Origin: Gymnothorax reevesii
Lineage: Eukaryota; Chordata; Actinopteri; Anguilliformes; Muraenidae
Assembly (NCBI GenBank): GCA_029721435.1
Contig: CM056574.1
Location: 70,537,501 to 70,601,500 of the forward strand
Length of the DNA stretch: 64,000 nt
Reading direction: 5' to 3'
In this document: in pieces, positions 10,837 to 23,492 of the stretch
Layout: each line of letters starts with the position of its first letter
How positions within the stretch are numbered: position 1 is the stretch's first letter
Notes under the pieces: generated by a model
The model's input: only the letters and a program-made list of their open reading frames with translations
Told to the model about the DNA's origin: nothing
Databases searched by the model: none
Made by a program: the position numbers and the translations under genes

Positions 10837-13550
10837 AGGGCCCGAGCACCGACCGGTGCCAGGAACCTATTGTTTTTGATGGGATTTTTATTATCAGGGC
10901 CCGAGCACCAACCGGTGCGAGGAACCTATTGTTTTTGATGGGATTTTTATTCTTCTTCTTCTTCTTCTTCTTCTTCTTCTTCTTCTTTTTATTCTGCTAC
11001 GAGAACGCATTTTTGAGGGCTTTGCCATGCTCGAAAACTCACAAAAATTTGCCGACACGTCAGTCGTGGTGAAAATTGCAAAGTAATATTTTTTTTGTGC
11101 TTGGACATGCCCCAGTGGCTCTATAGCGCCACCAAACACGCGGCCATTTTGGAACGCACTTGCTCGGATTCTCACGAAATTCGATAGGGTCATAGTAGTC
11201 ATCATAAATTTTTTTGTCAATTTTTTTGAAATTTTTTCGCCACACAAGAAGTGAGCTATGAGCCATTTCCTGCGTTTTTTCAGATTTTACGAACACATTT
11301 TTGAGGGCTTTATCATTCTCGAAAACACACCTAACTTGGCTCATAGATTAAAAATATGAAGTTCTTTGATTCAATATCTCATTTGGCACTGGGTGTGTTA
11401 TGGTGGCTCTATAGCGCCCCCTAATACATAATTGCATTTTTGAGGGCATCAACATGCTCGAAAACTCACAAAACTTTGCAATCATATTAAGCTGGTCATA
11501 CTTTTTACTAGAAAGTGGGGTTTACGGATGGATATGGCAAAATTGCATTACAGCGCCACCTAGAAAATTTCAATGAAGCAGCCCTCCCAGTGTGTTTAAC
11601 CTGCATGTACAAAATTCGATGGACATGTGTACTATGCCAAGACCTAAAAAAAAGTCTCTTGGTGCCATGACCTAGACTCAACAGGAAGTCCGCCATTTTT
11701 AATTGAATTTGCAATTTTTTTAAATTTTTTGCCATTCACAGGCGTCGTACTTTAACGAACTCCTCCTAGAGATTTTATCCGATCAACTTACAATTTCGCA
11801 TATGACTTTTTAAGACCTGGTCAATGTTAAATTGCGAAGCTTTTTTGGATTCATCGAACTTTGTATCCGTGGCGTCGCGGCGAATTTCGATGTTCCGCCA
11901 TGAAACAGGAAGTTGGTTTTACACGCACATGCTTTGTGAGATTTGCGCAAAACTTCACAGGCTTCATAAGAGTCTACTTCCAAGTATACCTATGTGTTGG
12001 TATTAGATTGGGTGTGGTCAGGTGGCTCCACAGCGCCCTCTTGACACGGCCATGTTGAGATAAAAGTGCTTGAATGTTCATGAAATTTGGCGTGACAATT
12101 GCATGTGTTTTTTTGGGCTGTAATTATTTTTTTGAAATTTTATAACCAAACAGGAAGTGAGCTATGAGCCATTTCCTGCGTTATTCCAAATTTTACGAAC
12201 ACAGGTTTGGAGGTATTACCATACTCAAAAACTTGCAAAACTTTGCAAAAATTTTATTTGTCTGATTGTCTTCAATTTGAGACAGAATTTGGCAGTAAAT
12301 GTGACATTATGGCTCTATAGCGCCCCCAATCAGATTTTTAAAAGAATTGCCCTTTTGAGGGTCTCAGCATGCTCAAAATGTCACAAAATTTTGTACAACT
12401 CTAAAGCCTATCATTCCTATTACAATAATAAAAAATTTATACATAGGCGTGGCAAAAATGGCATTATAGCGCCCCCTGGAAAATTTCAAATAAGCAGCCC
12501 TTGCATCGTGGTTGATCAGCATGTATGAACTTCTGTGAACAAGTGGAATATCCTGAGACCTAAAAAAAAGTCTCTTGGAGCCATGACTTAGACCCAACAC
12601 GAAGTTTGCCATTTTTAATTGAAATTTCGACTTTTTTAGATTTTTCGCCATTCGCAGGTGTCGTAATTTAACGAACTCCTCCTAGAGATTTTATCCAATC
12701 AACTCAAAATTTGGCGAATAATATCTTAAGACCTTGCTGATGTTAAATTGCGAAGCTTTTTTGGATATATCGAAAGATGTATCCGTGGCATTGTGGCGAA
12801 TTTCGGCGTCCCGCCATGAAACAGGAAGTTGGTATAACTCCCACATACTTTGTGGAATTAGTCTAAAACTTTCCAAACTTGATAAACTTGTCTTCCCAAG
12901 TATAAATATATGCTAATATTAGATCGGAAATGGCCATGTAGCTCCACAGCGCCCTCTAGATACTACCATGTTAAGATAAAAGTGCTTGAATGTTCATAAA
13001 ATTTGGTGTCATCATTGCATTATTCATTCAGGGCAATGCTTAATTTTTTGAAATTTTTTGGCCAAACAGGAAGTGAGCTATGAGCTATTTCCTGCGTTTT
13101 TCCAAATTTTACGAATACACGTATTCAGGCCTTAGAATGGTCCAAAACTTGCAAAAACGTGGCAAAAATTATCATTGTCTTATTGCCTTGAATTTGATAC
13201 ATCAACTGGGACAAAATGTGGCATAATGGCTCTATAGCGCCCCCAGTCAGATTCTTTAAACAATTGCTTTTTTGGGGCTCGAAGCGTGCTTAAAAATTTA
13301 CGAAAATCAACACACACATGATGCCCAATATTCCAATAGCTATGTTGTAGATTTTGCGCACAGGCATAACAAAACGGTATCATAGCGCCATCCAGAAGAT
13401 TTTTGCAATCCCATCAGGAAAACACATTGTACACAGGCTAGCAGTGTCCAATGGCTGTTAATGGACAACTGCACCCATCAAGGTCTTGCTGCCACCCCAC
13501 TGTGCACGAGGGGTGCGAGGGCCCTTTCAACGCTGCTTGCAGCTTTAATT
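10837..13550 (+). repeat. Type A array unit U5 (duplicated head)
   Basis: Two heads stand in tandem. The first (10837-10895) reads GGTGCCAGGAACC, an internal deletion form. The second (10896-10949) is the usual short form, apart from CACCAACC. They are followed by (TTC)n. Anchors lie at about 11245 (CAAGAAGTGAG variant), 12152 and 13067. The unit is close to U1 and U6 over its whole length. Confidence 0.85.
10950..10986 (+). repeat. (TTC)n microsatellite in U5
   Basis: About twelve uninterrupted TTC repeats lie between the GC-rich head and the TTTTTATTCTGCTACGAG start of sub-monomer 1. Confidence 0.95.
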
Positions 13551-16202
13551 AGGGCCCGAGCACCGACCGGTGCGAGGAACCTATTGTTTTTGATGGGATT
13601 TTTATTATTCTTCTTCTTCTTCTTCTTCTTCTTCTTCTTTTTATTCTGCTACGAGAACGCATTTTTGAGGGCTTTGCCATGCACGAAAACTCACAAAAAT
13701 TTGCAGACATGTCAGTCGTGGTGAAAATTGCAAAGTATTATTATTTTTGTGCTTGGACATGCCCCAGTGGCTCTATAGCGCCACCAAACACGCGGCCATT
13801 TTGGAACGCACTTGCTCGGATTCCCACTAAATTCGATAGGGTCATAGTAGTCATCATAAATTTTTTTGTCAATTTTTTTGAAATTTTTTTGCCTCACAGG
13901 AAGTGAGCTATGAGCCATTTCCTGCGTTTTTTCAGATTTTACGAACACATTTTTGAGGGCCTTATCATTCTCGAAAACAAACCTATCTTGGCTCATAAAT
14001 TGAAAATATGAAGTTCTTTGATTCAATATCTCATTTGGCACTAGGTGTGTTATGGTGGCTCTATAGCGCCCCCTAATACATAATTGCATTTTTGAGGGCA
14101 TCAGCATGCTTGAAAACTCACGAAACTTTGCAATCATATTAAGCTGGTCATACTCTTTACTAGAAAGTGGGGTTTACGGATGGATATGGCAAAATTGCAT
14201 TACAGCGCCACCTAGAAAATTTCAATGAAGCAGCCCTCGCAGTGTGTTTAACCTGCATGTACAAAATTTGGTGGACATGTGTACTATGCCAAGACCTAAA
14301 AAAAAGTCTCTTGGTGCCATGACCTAGACTCATTAGGAAGTCTGCCATTTTTAATTGAATTTGCAATTTTTTTTTATTTTTTGCCATTCACAGGCGTCGT
14401 ACTTTAACGAACTCCTCCTAGAGATTTTATCCGATCAACTTACAATTTCGCATATGACTTTTTAAGACCTGGTCGATGTTAAATTGCGAAGCTTTTTTGG
14501 ATTCATCGAACTTTGTATCCGTGGCGTCGCGGCGAATTTCGATGTTCCGCCATGAAACAGGAAGTTGGTTTTACGCGCACATGCTTTGTGAGATTTGCGC
14601 GAAACTTCACAGGCTTGATAAGAGTCTACTTCCAAGTATACCTATATGTTGATATTAGATTGGGTGTGGTCAGGTGGCGCCACAGCGCCCTCTTGACACG
14701 GCCAAGTTGAAATAAAAGTGCTTGAATGTTCATGAAATTTGGCGTGACAATTGCATGTATTTTTTTGGGCTGTAATTATTTTTTTGAAATTTTTTAACCA
14801 AACAGGAAGTGAGCTATGAGCCATTTCCTGCGTTATTCCAAATATAAAGAACACAGGTTTGGAGGTACTACCATACTCAAAAACTTGCAAAACTTTGCAA
14901 AAATTTTATTTGTCTGATTGTCTTCAATTTGAGACACAATTTGGCAGTAAATGTGACATAATGGCTGTATAGCGCCCCCAATCAGATTTTTAAAAGAATT
15001 GCCCTTTTGAGGGTCTCAGCATGCTCAAAAACTCACAAAATTTTGTACAACTCTAAAGCCTATCATTCCTATTACAATAATAAAAAATTTATATATAGGC
15101 GTGGCAAAAATGGCATTATAGCGCCCCCTGGAAAATTTCAAATAAGCAGCCCTTGCATCGTGGTTGATCAGCATGTATGAACTTCTGTGAACAAGTGGAA
15201 TATCCTGAGACCTAAAAAAAAGTCTCTTGGAGCCATGACGTAGACCCAACAGGAAGTTTGCCATTTTTAATTGAAATTTCAACTTTTTTAGATTTTTCGC
15301 CATTCGCAGGTGTCGTACTTTAACAAACTCCTCCTAGAGACTTTATCCAATCAACTCAAAATTTGGCGAATAATATCTTAAGACCTTGCTGATGTTAAAT
15401 TGCGAAGCTTTTTTGGATATATCGAACGATGTATCCGTGGCATTGCGGCGAATTTCGGCGTCCCGCCATGAAACAGGAAGTTGGTATAACTCCCACATAC
15501 TTTCTGTGATTAGTCTAAAACTTTCCAAACTTGATAAACTTGTCTACCCAAGTATAAATATATGCTAATATTAGATCGGAAATGGCCATGTAGCTCCACA
15601 GCGCCCTCTAGATACTACCATGTTAAGATAAAAGTGCTTGAATGTTCATAAAATTTGGTGTCATCATTGCATTAGTCATTCCGGGCAATGCGTAATTTTT
15701 TGAAATTTTTTGGCCTAACAGGAAGTGAGCTATGAGCTATTTCCTGCGTTTTTCCAAATTTTACGAATACACGTATTTAGGCTTTAGAAAGGTCCAAAAC
15801 CTGCAAAAACGTGGCAAAAATTATCATTGTCTTATTGCCTTGAATTTGATACATCAACTGGGACTAAATGTGGCATAATGGCTCTATAGCGCCCCCAGTC
15901 AGATTCTTTAAACAATTGCTTTTTTGGGGCTCGAAGCGTGCTTAAAAATTTACGAAAATCAACAAACACATGATGCCCGGTATTCCAATAACTATGTTGT
16001 AGATTTTGCGCACAGGCATAACAAAATGGTATCATAGCGCCATCCAGAAGATTTTTGCAATCCCATCAGGAAAACACATTGTACACAGGCTAGCAGTGTC
16101 CAATGGCTGTTAATGGACAACTGCACCCATCAAGGTCTTGCTGCCACCCCACGGTGCATGAGGGGTGCGAGGGCCCTTTCAACGCTGCTTGCAGCTTTAA
16201 TT
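13551..16202 (+). repeat. Type A array unit U6
   Basis: Short-form head at 13551, (TTC)n near 13609-13639, anchors at about 13897, 14803 and 15720. By eye it is one of the closest relatives of U1 and U5 along the full 2.65 kb, including the last sub-monomer (TTATTGCCTTGAATTTG near 15831). No insertion is present. Confidence 0.85.
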
Positions 16203-17823
16203 CTTCTTCTTCTTCTTTTTATTCTGCTGCGAGAACGCATTTTTGAGGGCTTTGCCATGCACGAAAACTCACAAAAATTTGCCCACACGTCAGTCGTGGA
16301 GAAAATTGCAAAATATTATTATTTTTGTGCTTGGACATGCCCCGGTGGCTCTATAGCGCCACCAAACACGCGGCCATTTTGGAACGCACTTGCTCGGATT
16401 CTCAAGAAATTTTATAGAGTCATAGTAGTCATCATAAATTTTTTTGTAAATTTTTTTGAAATTTTTTTGCCACACAGGAAGTGAGCTATGATCCATTTCC
16501 TGCGTTTTTTTAGATTTTACGAACACATTTTTGAGGGTTTTATCATACTCGAAAACTCACCAGACTTGGCTCATAGACTAGAAATATTACGTTCTTTGAT
16601 TCGATATCTCATTTAGCACTGGGTGTGATATGGTAGCTCTATAGCGCCCCCTAATACATAATTGCATTTTTGAGGGCCTCAGCATGCTTGAAAACTCACA
16701 AAACTTTGCAAACATATTAAGCAGGTCTTACTTTTAACTAGGATTTAGGGTTTACAGATAAATGTGGCAAAATTGCATTACAGCGCCACCTAGAAAATTT
16801 CAATGAAGCAGCCCTCTCAGCGTGTTTGACCTACATGTACAAAATTCGGCGGACATGTGTACTATGCCAAGACCTAAAAAAAAGTCTTGAGGTGCCATGA
16901 CCTAGACTCAACAGGAAGTCTGCCATTTTTAATTGAATTTGCAAATTTTTTAAATTTTTTGCCATTCACAGGCTTCGTACTTTAACGAACTCCTCCTAGA
17001 GATTTTATCCGATCAACTTAAAATTTTGAGTTTAACATCTTAAGACCTTGTGGATTTTAAATTGCGAAGCTTTTTTGGATTCATTGAACTTTGTATCCGT
17101 GGCGTCGCGGCGAATTTCGATGTTCCGCCATGAAACAGGAAGTTGGTTTTACGCGCACATGCTTTGTGAAATTTGCGCGAAACTTTACAGGCTTTATAGG
17201 AGTCCACTTCCAAGTAGACCTATATGTTGATATTAGATTGGGTGTGGTCAGGTGGCTCCACAGCGCCCTCTTGAAACGGCCATGTTGAGATAAAAGTGCT
17301 TGAATGTTCATGAAATTTGGTGTGATCATTGCATTCTTCATGTCGAGTTATTTTAATTTTTTTGAAATTTTTTGGCCAAACAGGAACTGAGCTATGCGCC
17401 ATTTCTTGCGTTTTTCCAAATTTTATAAACACATGTTTGGATGCTTAAGAATACTCGAAATCTTGCAAAAAGTTGCACAAATTATAATTGTCTTATTATC
17501 TTCAATTTTATATATCAATTTACACTAAATTTGGCACAATGGCTCTTTAGCGCCCCCAATCAGATTTTTAAAAGAATTGCCATTTTGAGGGTCTCAGCAT
17601 GTTCTAAAACTCACAAAATTTTGTAAATGTATAAAGACCATCATTCGTATTACTCTGACAAAAAACTTATATATATACATGGCAAAAATGTCACTATAGC
17701 GCCCCCTGGAAAATTTTAAATAAGCAGCCCTCGCAGCCTGGTAAACCTACATGTATGAAATTCGGTAGACATGTGGAATATGCCGAGACCTACAAAAAAA
17801 TTCTCTTGGTGCCATGACCTACA

Positions 17824-17831
17824 CTCTACAG
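17824..17831. other. MITE target-site duplication, left
   Basis: CTCTACAG, the perfect 8-bp partner of 18046-18053. Confidence 0.92.
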
Positions 17832-18045
17832 CAGTGCTTCTCAAACCTCTCCTGGAGGACCACCTGTCCTGCATGTTTTAGATCTTTCCCTGTTTTAGCA
17901 CAGGTGATTAAAATGATCAGCTCGTTTTTGACCCTCTAAAGCTGATTGATAACATCCTGATTATTTGAATCACCTGTGCTGGGGCAGGGAAAGATCTAAA
18001 ACAGGCAGGGCAGGTGGTCCTCCAGGAGAGGTTTGAGAAACACTG
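17832..18045. mobile_element. hAT-like fold-back MITE
   Basis: A 214-bp non-autonomous element that is almost entirely inverted repeat. Arms of 89 bp (17832-17920 and 17957-18045) differ at about nine positions and flank a 36-bp spacer. The tips read CAGTGCTTCTCAAACC and, on the other strand, CAGTGTTTCTCAAACC, matching the CAGTG...TCAA style of hAT termini. An 8-bp target duplication, CTCTACAG, is perfect on both sides (17824-17831 and 18046-18053), as expected for hAT insertion. There is no coding capacity. The sister units have an uninterrupted site reading CACTCAACAGGAAGTCC. Confidence 0.92.
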
Positions 18046-18053
18046 CTCTACAG
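18046..18053. other. MITE target-site duplication, right
   Basis: CTCTACAG, identical to 17824-17831. Removing one copy plus the MITE restores the sequence found in the sister units except for one base. Confidence 0.92.
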
Positions 18054-19909
18054 GAAGTCCACCATTTTTAATTGAAATTGCAACTTTTTTGGATTGTTGG
18101 CCATTCACAGGTGTCGTACTTTAACGAACTCCTCCTAGAGATTTTATCTTATCAACTTAAAATTTGGCATATGACATTGAAAGATGTCGTCGATGTTAAA
18201 TTGCGAAGCTTTTTTGGATTCATCGAACTTTGTCTCTGTGGCGTCGCGGCGAATTTCAATGTTCCGCCATGAAAATGGAAGTTTATTTTATGAGCATATG
18301 CTTTGGGAGATTTACATGAAACTTTACAGGCTTAATGATAGTCAAATTCCAAATATACCTATATGTTGATATTGGAGTGGGTGTGGTCAGGTAGCTCTAC
18401 AGCGCCCTCTTGACACGGCCATGTTGATATAAAAGTGCTTGAATGTTCATGAAATCATTGCATTTGGTTTTCTGGGCTGTGCTGATTTTTTTGAATTTTT
18501 TCGGCCCAACAGGAAGTGAGCTATGAGTCATTTCCTGCGTTATTCCAAATTTTATGAACACACATTTGAAGGCCTTAGCATACTCGAAAACTTGCAAAAC
18601 TTAGCTAAAATTTTATTTGTCACATTGTCTTCAATTTGAAACAAAAATTGGCAGTAAATGAGGCATCATGGCTCTATAGCGCCCCCAATACGATTTTTAA
18701 AAGAATTACCCTTTTGAGGGTTTCAGCATGCTCAAAAACTCACAAAATTTTGTACAATTTTAAAGACCATCATTCCTTTTACACTGATGAAAAATTTACA
18801 AATAGGCGTGGCAAAAATGGCATTATAGCGCCCCCTGGAAAATTTCAAATAAGCAGCCCTCGCAGCCCGATAAACCCACATGTATGAAATTCGGTAGACA
18901 TGTGGAATATGCCGAGACCTACAAAAAAGTCGCTTGGTGCCATGACCTAGACCCAACAGGAAGGCTGCCATTTTTAATTGAAATTGCAACTTTTTTAAAT
19001 TTTTTTTGCCATTCACAGGTGTCGTACTTTAACAAACTCCTCCTAGAGATTTTATCCGATCAACTTAAAATTTGGCATATAATATCTAAAAACCTTGCTG
19101 ACGTTAAATTGCGAAGCTTTTTCGATTTTATCGAACGATGCATCCGTGGCGTCACGGCGAATTTTGATGTCCTGCCATGAAACAGGAAGTTGCTTTCAAT
19201 TCCACATACTTTGTGGGATTTGCCTGAAACTTTCCAAGCTTGATAAAATTGTCTGCCCAAGTATAGATATATGCTTATTTTATATCGAGAGGTACCAGGT
19301 GGCTCCACAGCACACTCTAGATATGGCCATGTTCAGATCTAAGTGCTTGAAAGTTCATGAAATTTGGTATGATCATTGCATTAGTCATTCTCCGCAATTG
19401 TTAATTTTTTGAAATTTTTTTGCCAAACAGGAAGAGAGCTATGAGCTATTTCCTGCGTTTTTCCAAATTTTACGAACACACGTTTTAAGGCCTTAGAATG
19501 CTCCAAAACTTGCAAAACAATCCAAAAATTAGAAATGTCTTATTCTCTTCAATACATCCATCAATTGGCACTAAATGGGGCATAATGGCTCTATAGCGCC
19601 CCCAATAATATTTATAAAAGAATTGCTCTTTTGAAAGTCTAAACATGCTGGAAAATTTACAAAAATCAAAACACTCATGGAGCCCTGTATTACGATGACT
19701 GTGTTGTAGATTTTGTGCACAGGCAAGTCAAAATGGTATCATAGCGCCCTCCAGAAAATTTTTGCACTCCCATCAGGAAACCACATTGTACGCAGTCCAG
19801 CTGTGTCCAATGGCTCTGAATGGACACCAGCAGCCATCAAGATCTTGCTGCCACCCCAATGTGCACAGGGGGGGCGAGGGCCCTTTCAACGCTGCTTGCA
19901 GCTTTAATT

Positions 19910-22900
19910 AGGGCCCGAGCACCGACCGGTGCGAGGAACCTATTGTTTTTGATGGGATTTTTATTATTCTTCTTCTTCTTCTTCTTCTTCTTCTTCTTCT
20001 TCTTCTTCTTCTTCTTTTTATTCTGCTGCGAGAACGCATTTTTGAGGGCTTTGCCATGCACGAAAACTCACAAAAATTTGCCCACACGTCAGTCGTGGTG
20101 AAAATTGCAAAGTATTATTATTTTTGTGCTTGGACATGCCCGGGTGGCTCTATAGCGCCACCAAACACGCTCCCATTTTGGAACGCACTTGCTCGGATTC
20201 TCACGAAATTTTATAGAGTCATAGTAGTCATCATAAATTTTTTTGTAAATTTTTTTGAAATTTTTTTGCCTCACAGGAAGTGAGCTATGAGCCATTTCCT
20301 CCGTTTTTTTAGATTTTACAAACACATTTTTGAGGGTTTTATCATACTCGAAAACTCACCAGACTTGGCTCATAGACTAAAAATATTACTTTCTTTGATT
20401 CGATATCTCATTTGGCACTGGGTGTGATATGGTAGCTCTATAGCGCCCCCTAATAAATAATTGCATTTTTGAGGGCCTCAGCATGCTTGAAAACTCACAA
20501 AACTTTGCAAACATATTAAGCAGGTCTTACTTTTAACTAGGATTTAGAGTTTACAGATGGATGTGGCAAAATTGCATTACAGCGCCACCTAGAAAATTTC
20601 AATGAAGCAGCCCTCGCAGCGTGTTTGACCTACATGTACAAAATTCGGTGGACATGTGTACTATGCCAAGACCTAAAAAAAAGTCTCTAGGTGCCATGAC
20701 CTAGACTCAACAGGAAGTCCGCCATTTTTAATTGAATTTGCAAATTTTTTACATTTTTTGCCATTCACAGGCTTCGTACTTTAACAAACTCCTCCTAGAG
20801 ATTTTATCCGATCAACTTAAAATTTTGAATTTAACATCTTAAGACCTTGTCGATGTTAAATTGCGAAGCTTTCTGGGATTCATTGAACTTTTTATCCGTT
20901 GCGTTGCGGCGAATTTCGATGTTCCGCCATGAAACAGGAAGTTGGTTTTACGCGCACATGCTTTGTGAAATTTGCGCGAAACTTTACAGGCTTTATAGGA
21001 GTCCACTTTCAAGTAGACCTATCTGTTGATATTAGATTGGGTGTTGTCAGGTGGCTCCACAGCGCCCTCTTGAAACGGCCATGTTGAGATAAAAGTGCTT
21101 GAATGTTCATGAAATTTGGTGTGATCATTGCATTGTTCATGTCGAGTTATTTTAATTTTTTTGAAATTTTTTGGCCAAACAGGAACTGAGCTATGCGCCA
21201 TTTCCTGCGTTTTTCCAAATTTTATAAACACATGTTTGGATGCTTTAGAATACTCGAAATCTTGCAAAAAGTTGCAAAAATTATAATTGTCTTATTATCT
21301 TCAATTTTATATATCAATTTACACTAAATTTGGCACAATGGCTCTATAGCGCCCCCAATCACATTTTTAAAAGAATTGCCATTTTGAGGGTCTCAGCATG
21401 TTCTAAAACTCACAAAATTTTGTAAATGTATAAAGACCATCATTCGTATTACTCTGACAAAAAAAGTATATATATACATGGCAAAAATGTCACTATAGCG
21501 CCCCCTGGAAAATTTTAAATAAGCAGCCCTCGCAGCCTGGTAAACCTACATGTATGAAATTCGGTAGACATGTGGAATATGCCGAGACCTACAAAAAATT
21601 CTCTTGGTGCCATGACCTACACTCAACAGGAAGTCCACCATTTTTAATTGAAATTGCAACTTTTTTGGATTGTTGGCCATTCACAGGTGTCGTACTTTAA
21701 CGAACTCCTCCTAGAGATTTTATCTGATCAACTTAAAATTTGGCATATGACATTGAAAGACGTCGTGGATGTTAAATTGCGAAGCTTTTTTGGATTCATC
21801 TAACTTTGTGTCCATGGCGTCGCGGCGAATTTCGATGTTCCGCCATGAAAATGGAAGTTTATTTTATGAGCATATGCTTTGGGGATTTACATGAAACTTT
21901 ACAGGCTTAATGATAGTCTAATTCCAAATATACCTATATGTTGATATTGGAGTGGGTGTGGTCAGGTGGCTCCACAGCGCCCTCTTGACACGGCCATGTT
22001 GATATAAAAGTGCTTGAATGTTCATGAAATTTGGTCAGATCATTGCATTTGGTGTTCTGGGCTGTGCTGATTTTTTTGAAATTTTTTGGCCAAACAGGAA
22101 GTGAGCTATGAGTCATTTCCTGCGTTATTCCAAATTTTATGAACAAACATTTGAAGGCCTTAGCATACTCGAAAACTTGCAAAACTTTGCTAAAATTTTA
22201 TTTGTCACATTGTCTTCAATTTGAAACAAAAATTGGCAGTAAATGAGGCATCATGGCTCTATAGCGCCCCCAATACGATTTTTAAAAGAATTACCCTTTT
22301 GAGGGTTTCAGCATGCTCAAAAACTCACAAAATTTTGCACAATTTTAAAGACCATCATTCCTATTACACTGATAAAAAATTTACAAATAGGCGTGGCAAA
22401 AATGGCATTATAGCGCCCCCTGGAAAATTTCAAATAAGCAGCCCTCGCAGCCCGATAAACCCACATGTATGAAATTCGGTAGACATGTGGAATATGCCGA
22501 GACCTACAAAAAAGTCTCTTGGTGCCATGACCTAGACCCAACAGGAAGGCTGCCATTTTTAATTGAAATTGCAACTTTTTTAAATTTTTTTTGCCATTCA
22601 CAGGTGTCGTACTTTAACAAACTCCTCCTAGAGATTTTATCCGATCAACTTAAAATTTGGCATATAATATCTAAAAACCTTGCTGACGTAAAATTGCGAA
22701 GCTTTTTTGATTTCATCGAACGATGCATCTGTGGCGTCACGGCGAATTTTGATGTCCTGCCATGAAACAGGAAGTTGCTTTCAATTCCACATACTTTGTG
22801 GGATTTGCCTGAAACTTTCCAAGCTTGAAAAAATTGTCCGCCCAAGTATAGATATATGCTTATTTTATATCGAGAGGTACCAGGTGGCTCCACAGCGCCC

Positions 22901-23492
22901 TCTAGATATGGCCATGTTCAGATAAAAGTGCTTGAAAGTTCATGAAATTTGGTATGATCATTGCATTAGTCATTCTCCGCAAATGTTAATTTTTTGAAAT
23001 TTTTTTGCCAAACAGGAAGAGAGCTATGAGCTATTTCCTGCGTTTTTCCAAATTTTACGAACACGTTTTAAGGCCTTAGAATGCTCCAAAACTTGCAAAA
23101 CCATCCAAAAATTAGAACTGTCTTATTCTCTTCAATACATCCATCAATTGGCACTAAATGGGGCATAATGGCTCTATAGCGCCCCCAATAATATTTATAA
23201 AAGAATTGCTCTTTTGACAGTCTAAACATGCTGGAAAATTTACAAAAATCGAAACACTCATGGAGCCCTGTATTACGATTACTGTGTTGTAGATTTTGTG
23301 CACAGGCAAGTCAAAATGGTATCATAGCGCCCTCCAGAAAATTTTTGCACTCCCATCAGGAAACCACATTGTACGCGGTCCAGCTGTGTCCAATGGCTCT
23401 GAATGGACACCTGCAGCCATCAAGATCTTGCTGCCGCCCCAATGTGCACAGGGGGGGCGAGGGCCCTTTCAACGCTGCTTGCAGCTTTAATT
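19910..23492 (+). repeat. Type A array unit U8 (four sub-monomers)
   Basis: Short-form head at 19910, long (TTC)n, anchors at about 20274, 21181, 22095 and 23013. It is the uninterrupted reference for the four-sub-monomer class: the homologous positions in U7 and U12 carry a MITE and a Tc1 element, while here they are empty. The empty Tc1 site reads GCATATAATATCTAAAAACC near 22660. Confidence 0.87.
19968..20016 (+). repeat. (TTC)n microsatellite in U8
   Basis: About sixteen TTC repeats between the head and sub-monomer 1. On the minus strand this is a GAA run, a polypurine-polypyrimidine tract able to form triplex DNA. Confidence 0.95.

Larger units (their letters stand above)
16203..19909 (+). 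repeat. Type A array unit U7 (four sub-monomers, carries a MITE)
   Basis: Headless unit with a short (TTC)n run. It has four anchors, at about 16475, 17382 (AGGAACTGAG), 18511 and 19429 (AGGAAGAGAG). It belongs to the four-sub-monomer class with U8, U12 and U15 (shared text TTGAGTTTAACATC or TTGAATTTAACATC near 17026). It is interrupted by the hAT-like MITE at 17832-18045, which the other three members lack. Confidence 0.85.

Noticed and set aside
19837..20061. Long lysine, arginine, phenylalanine or leucine runs in frames crossing unit junctions
   Set aside because: These are translations of the (TTC)n tract in different frames, not genes.
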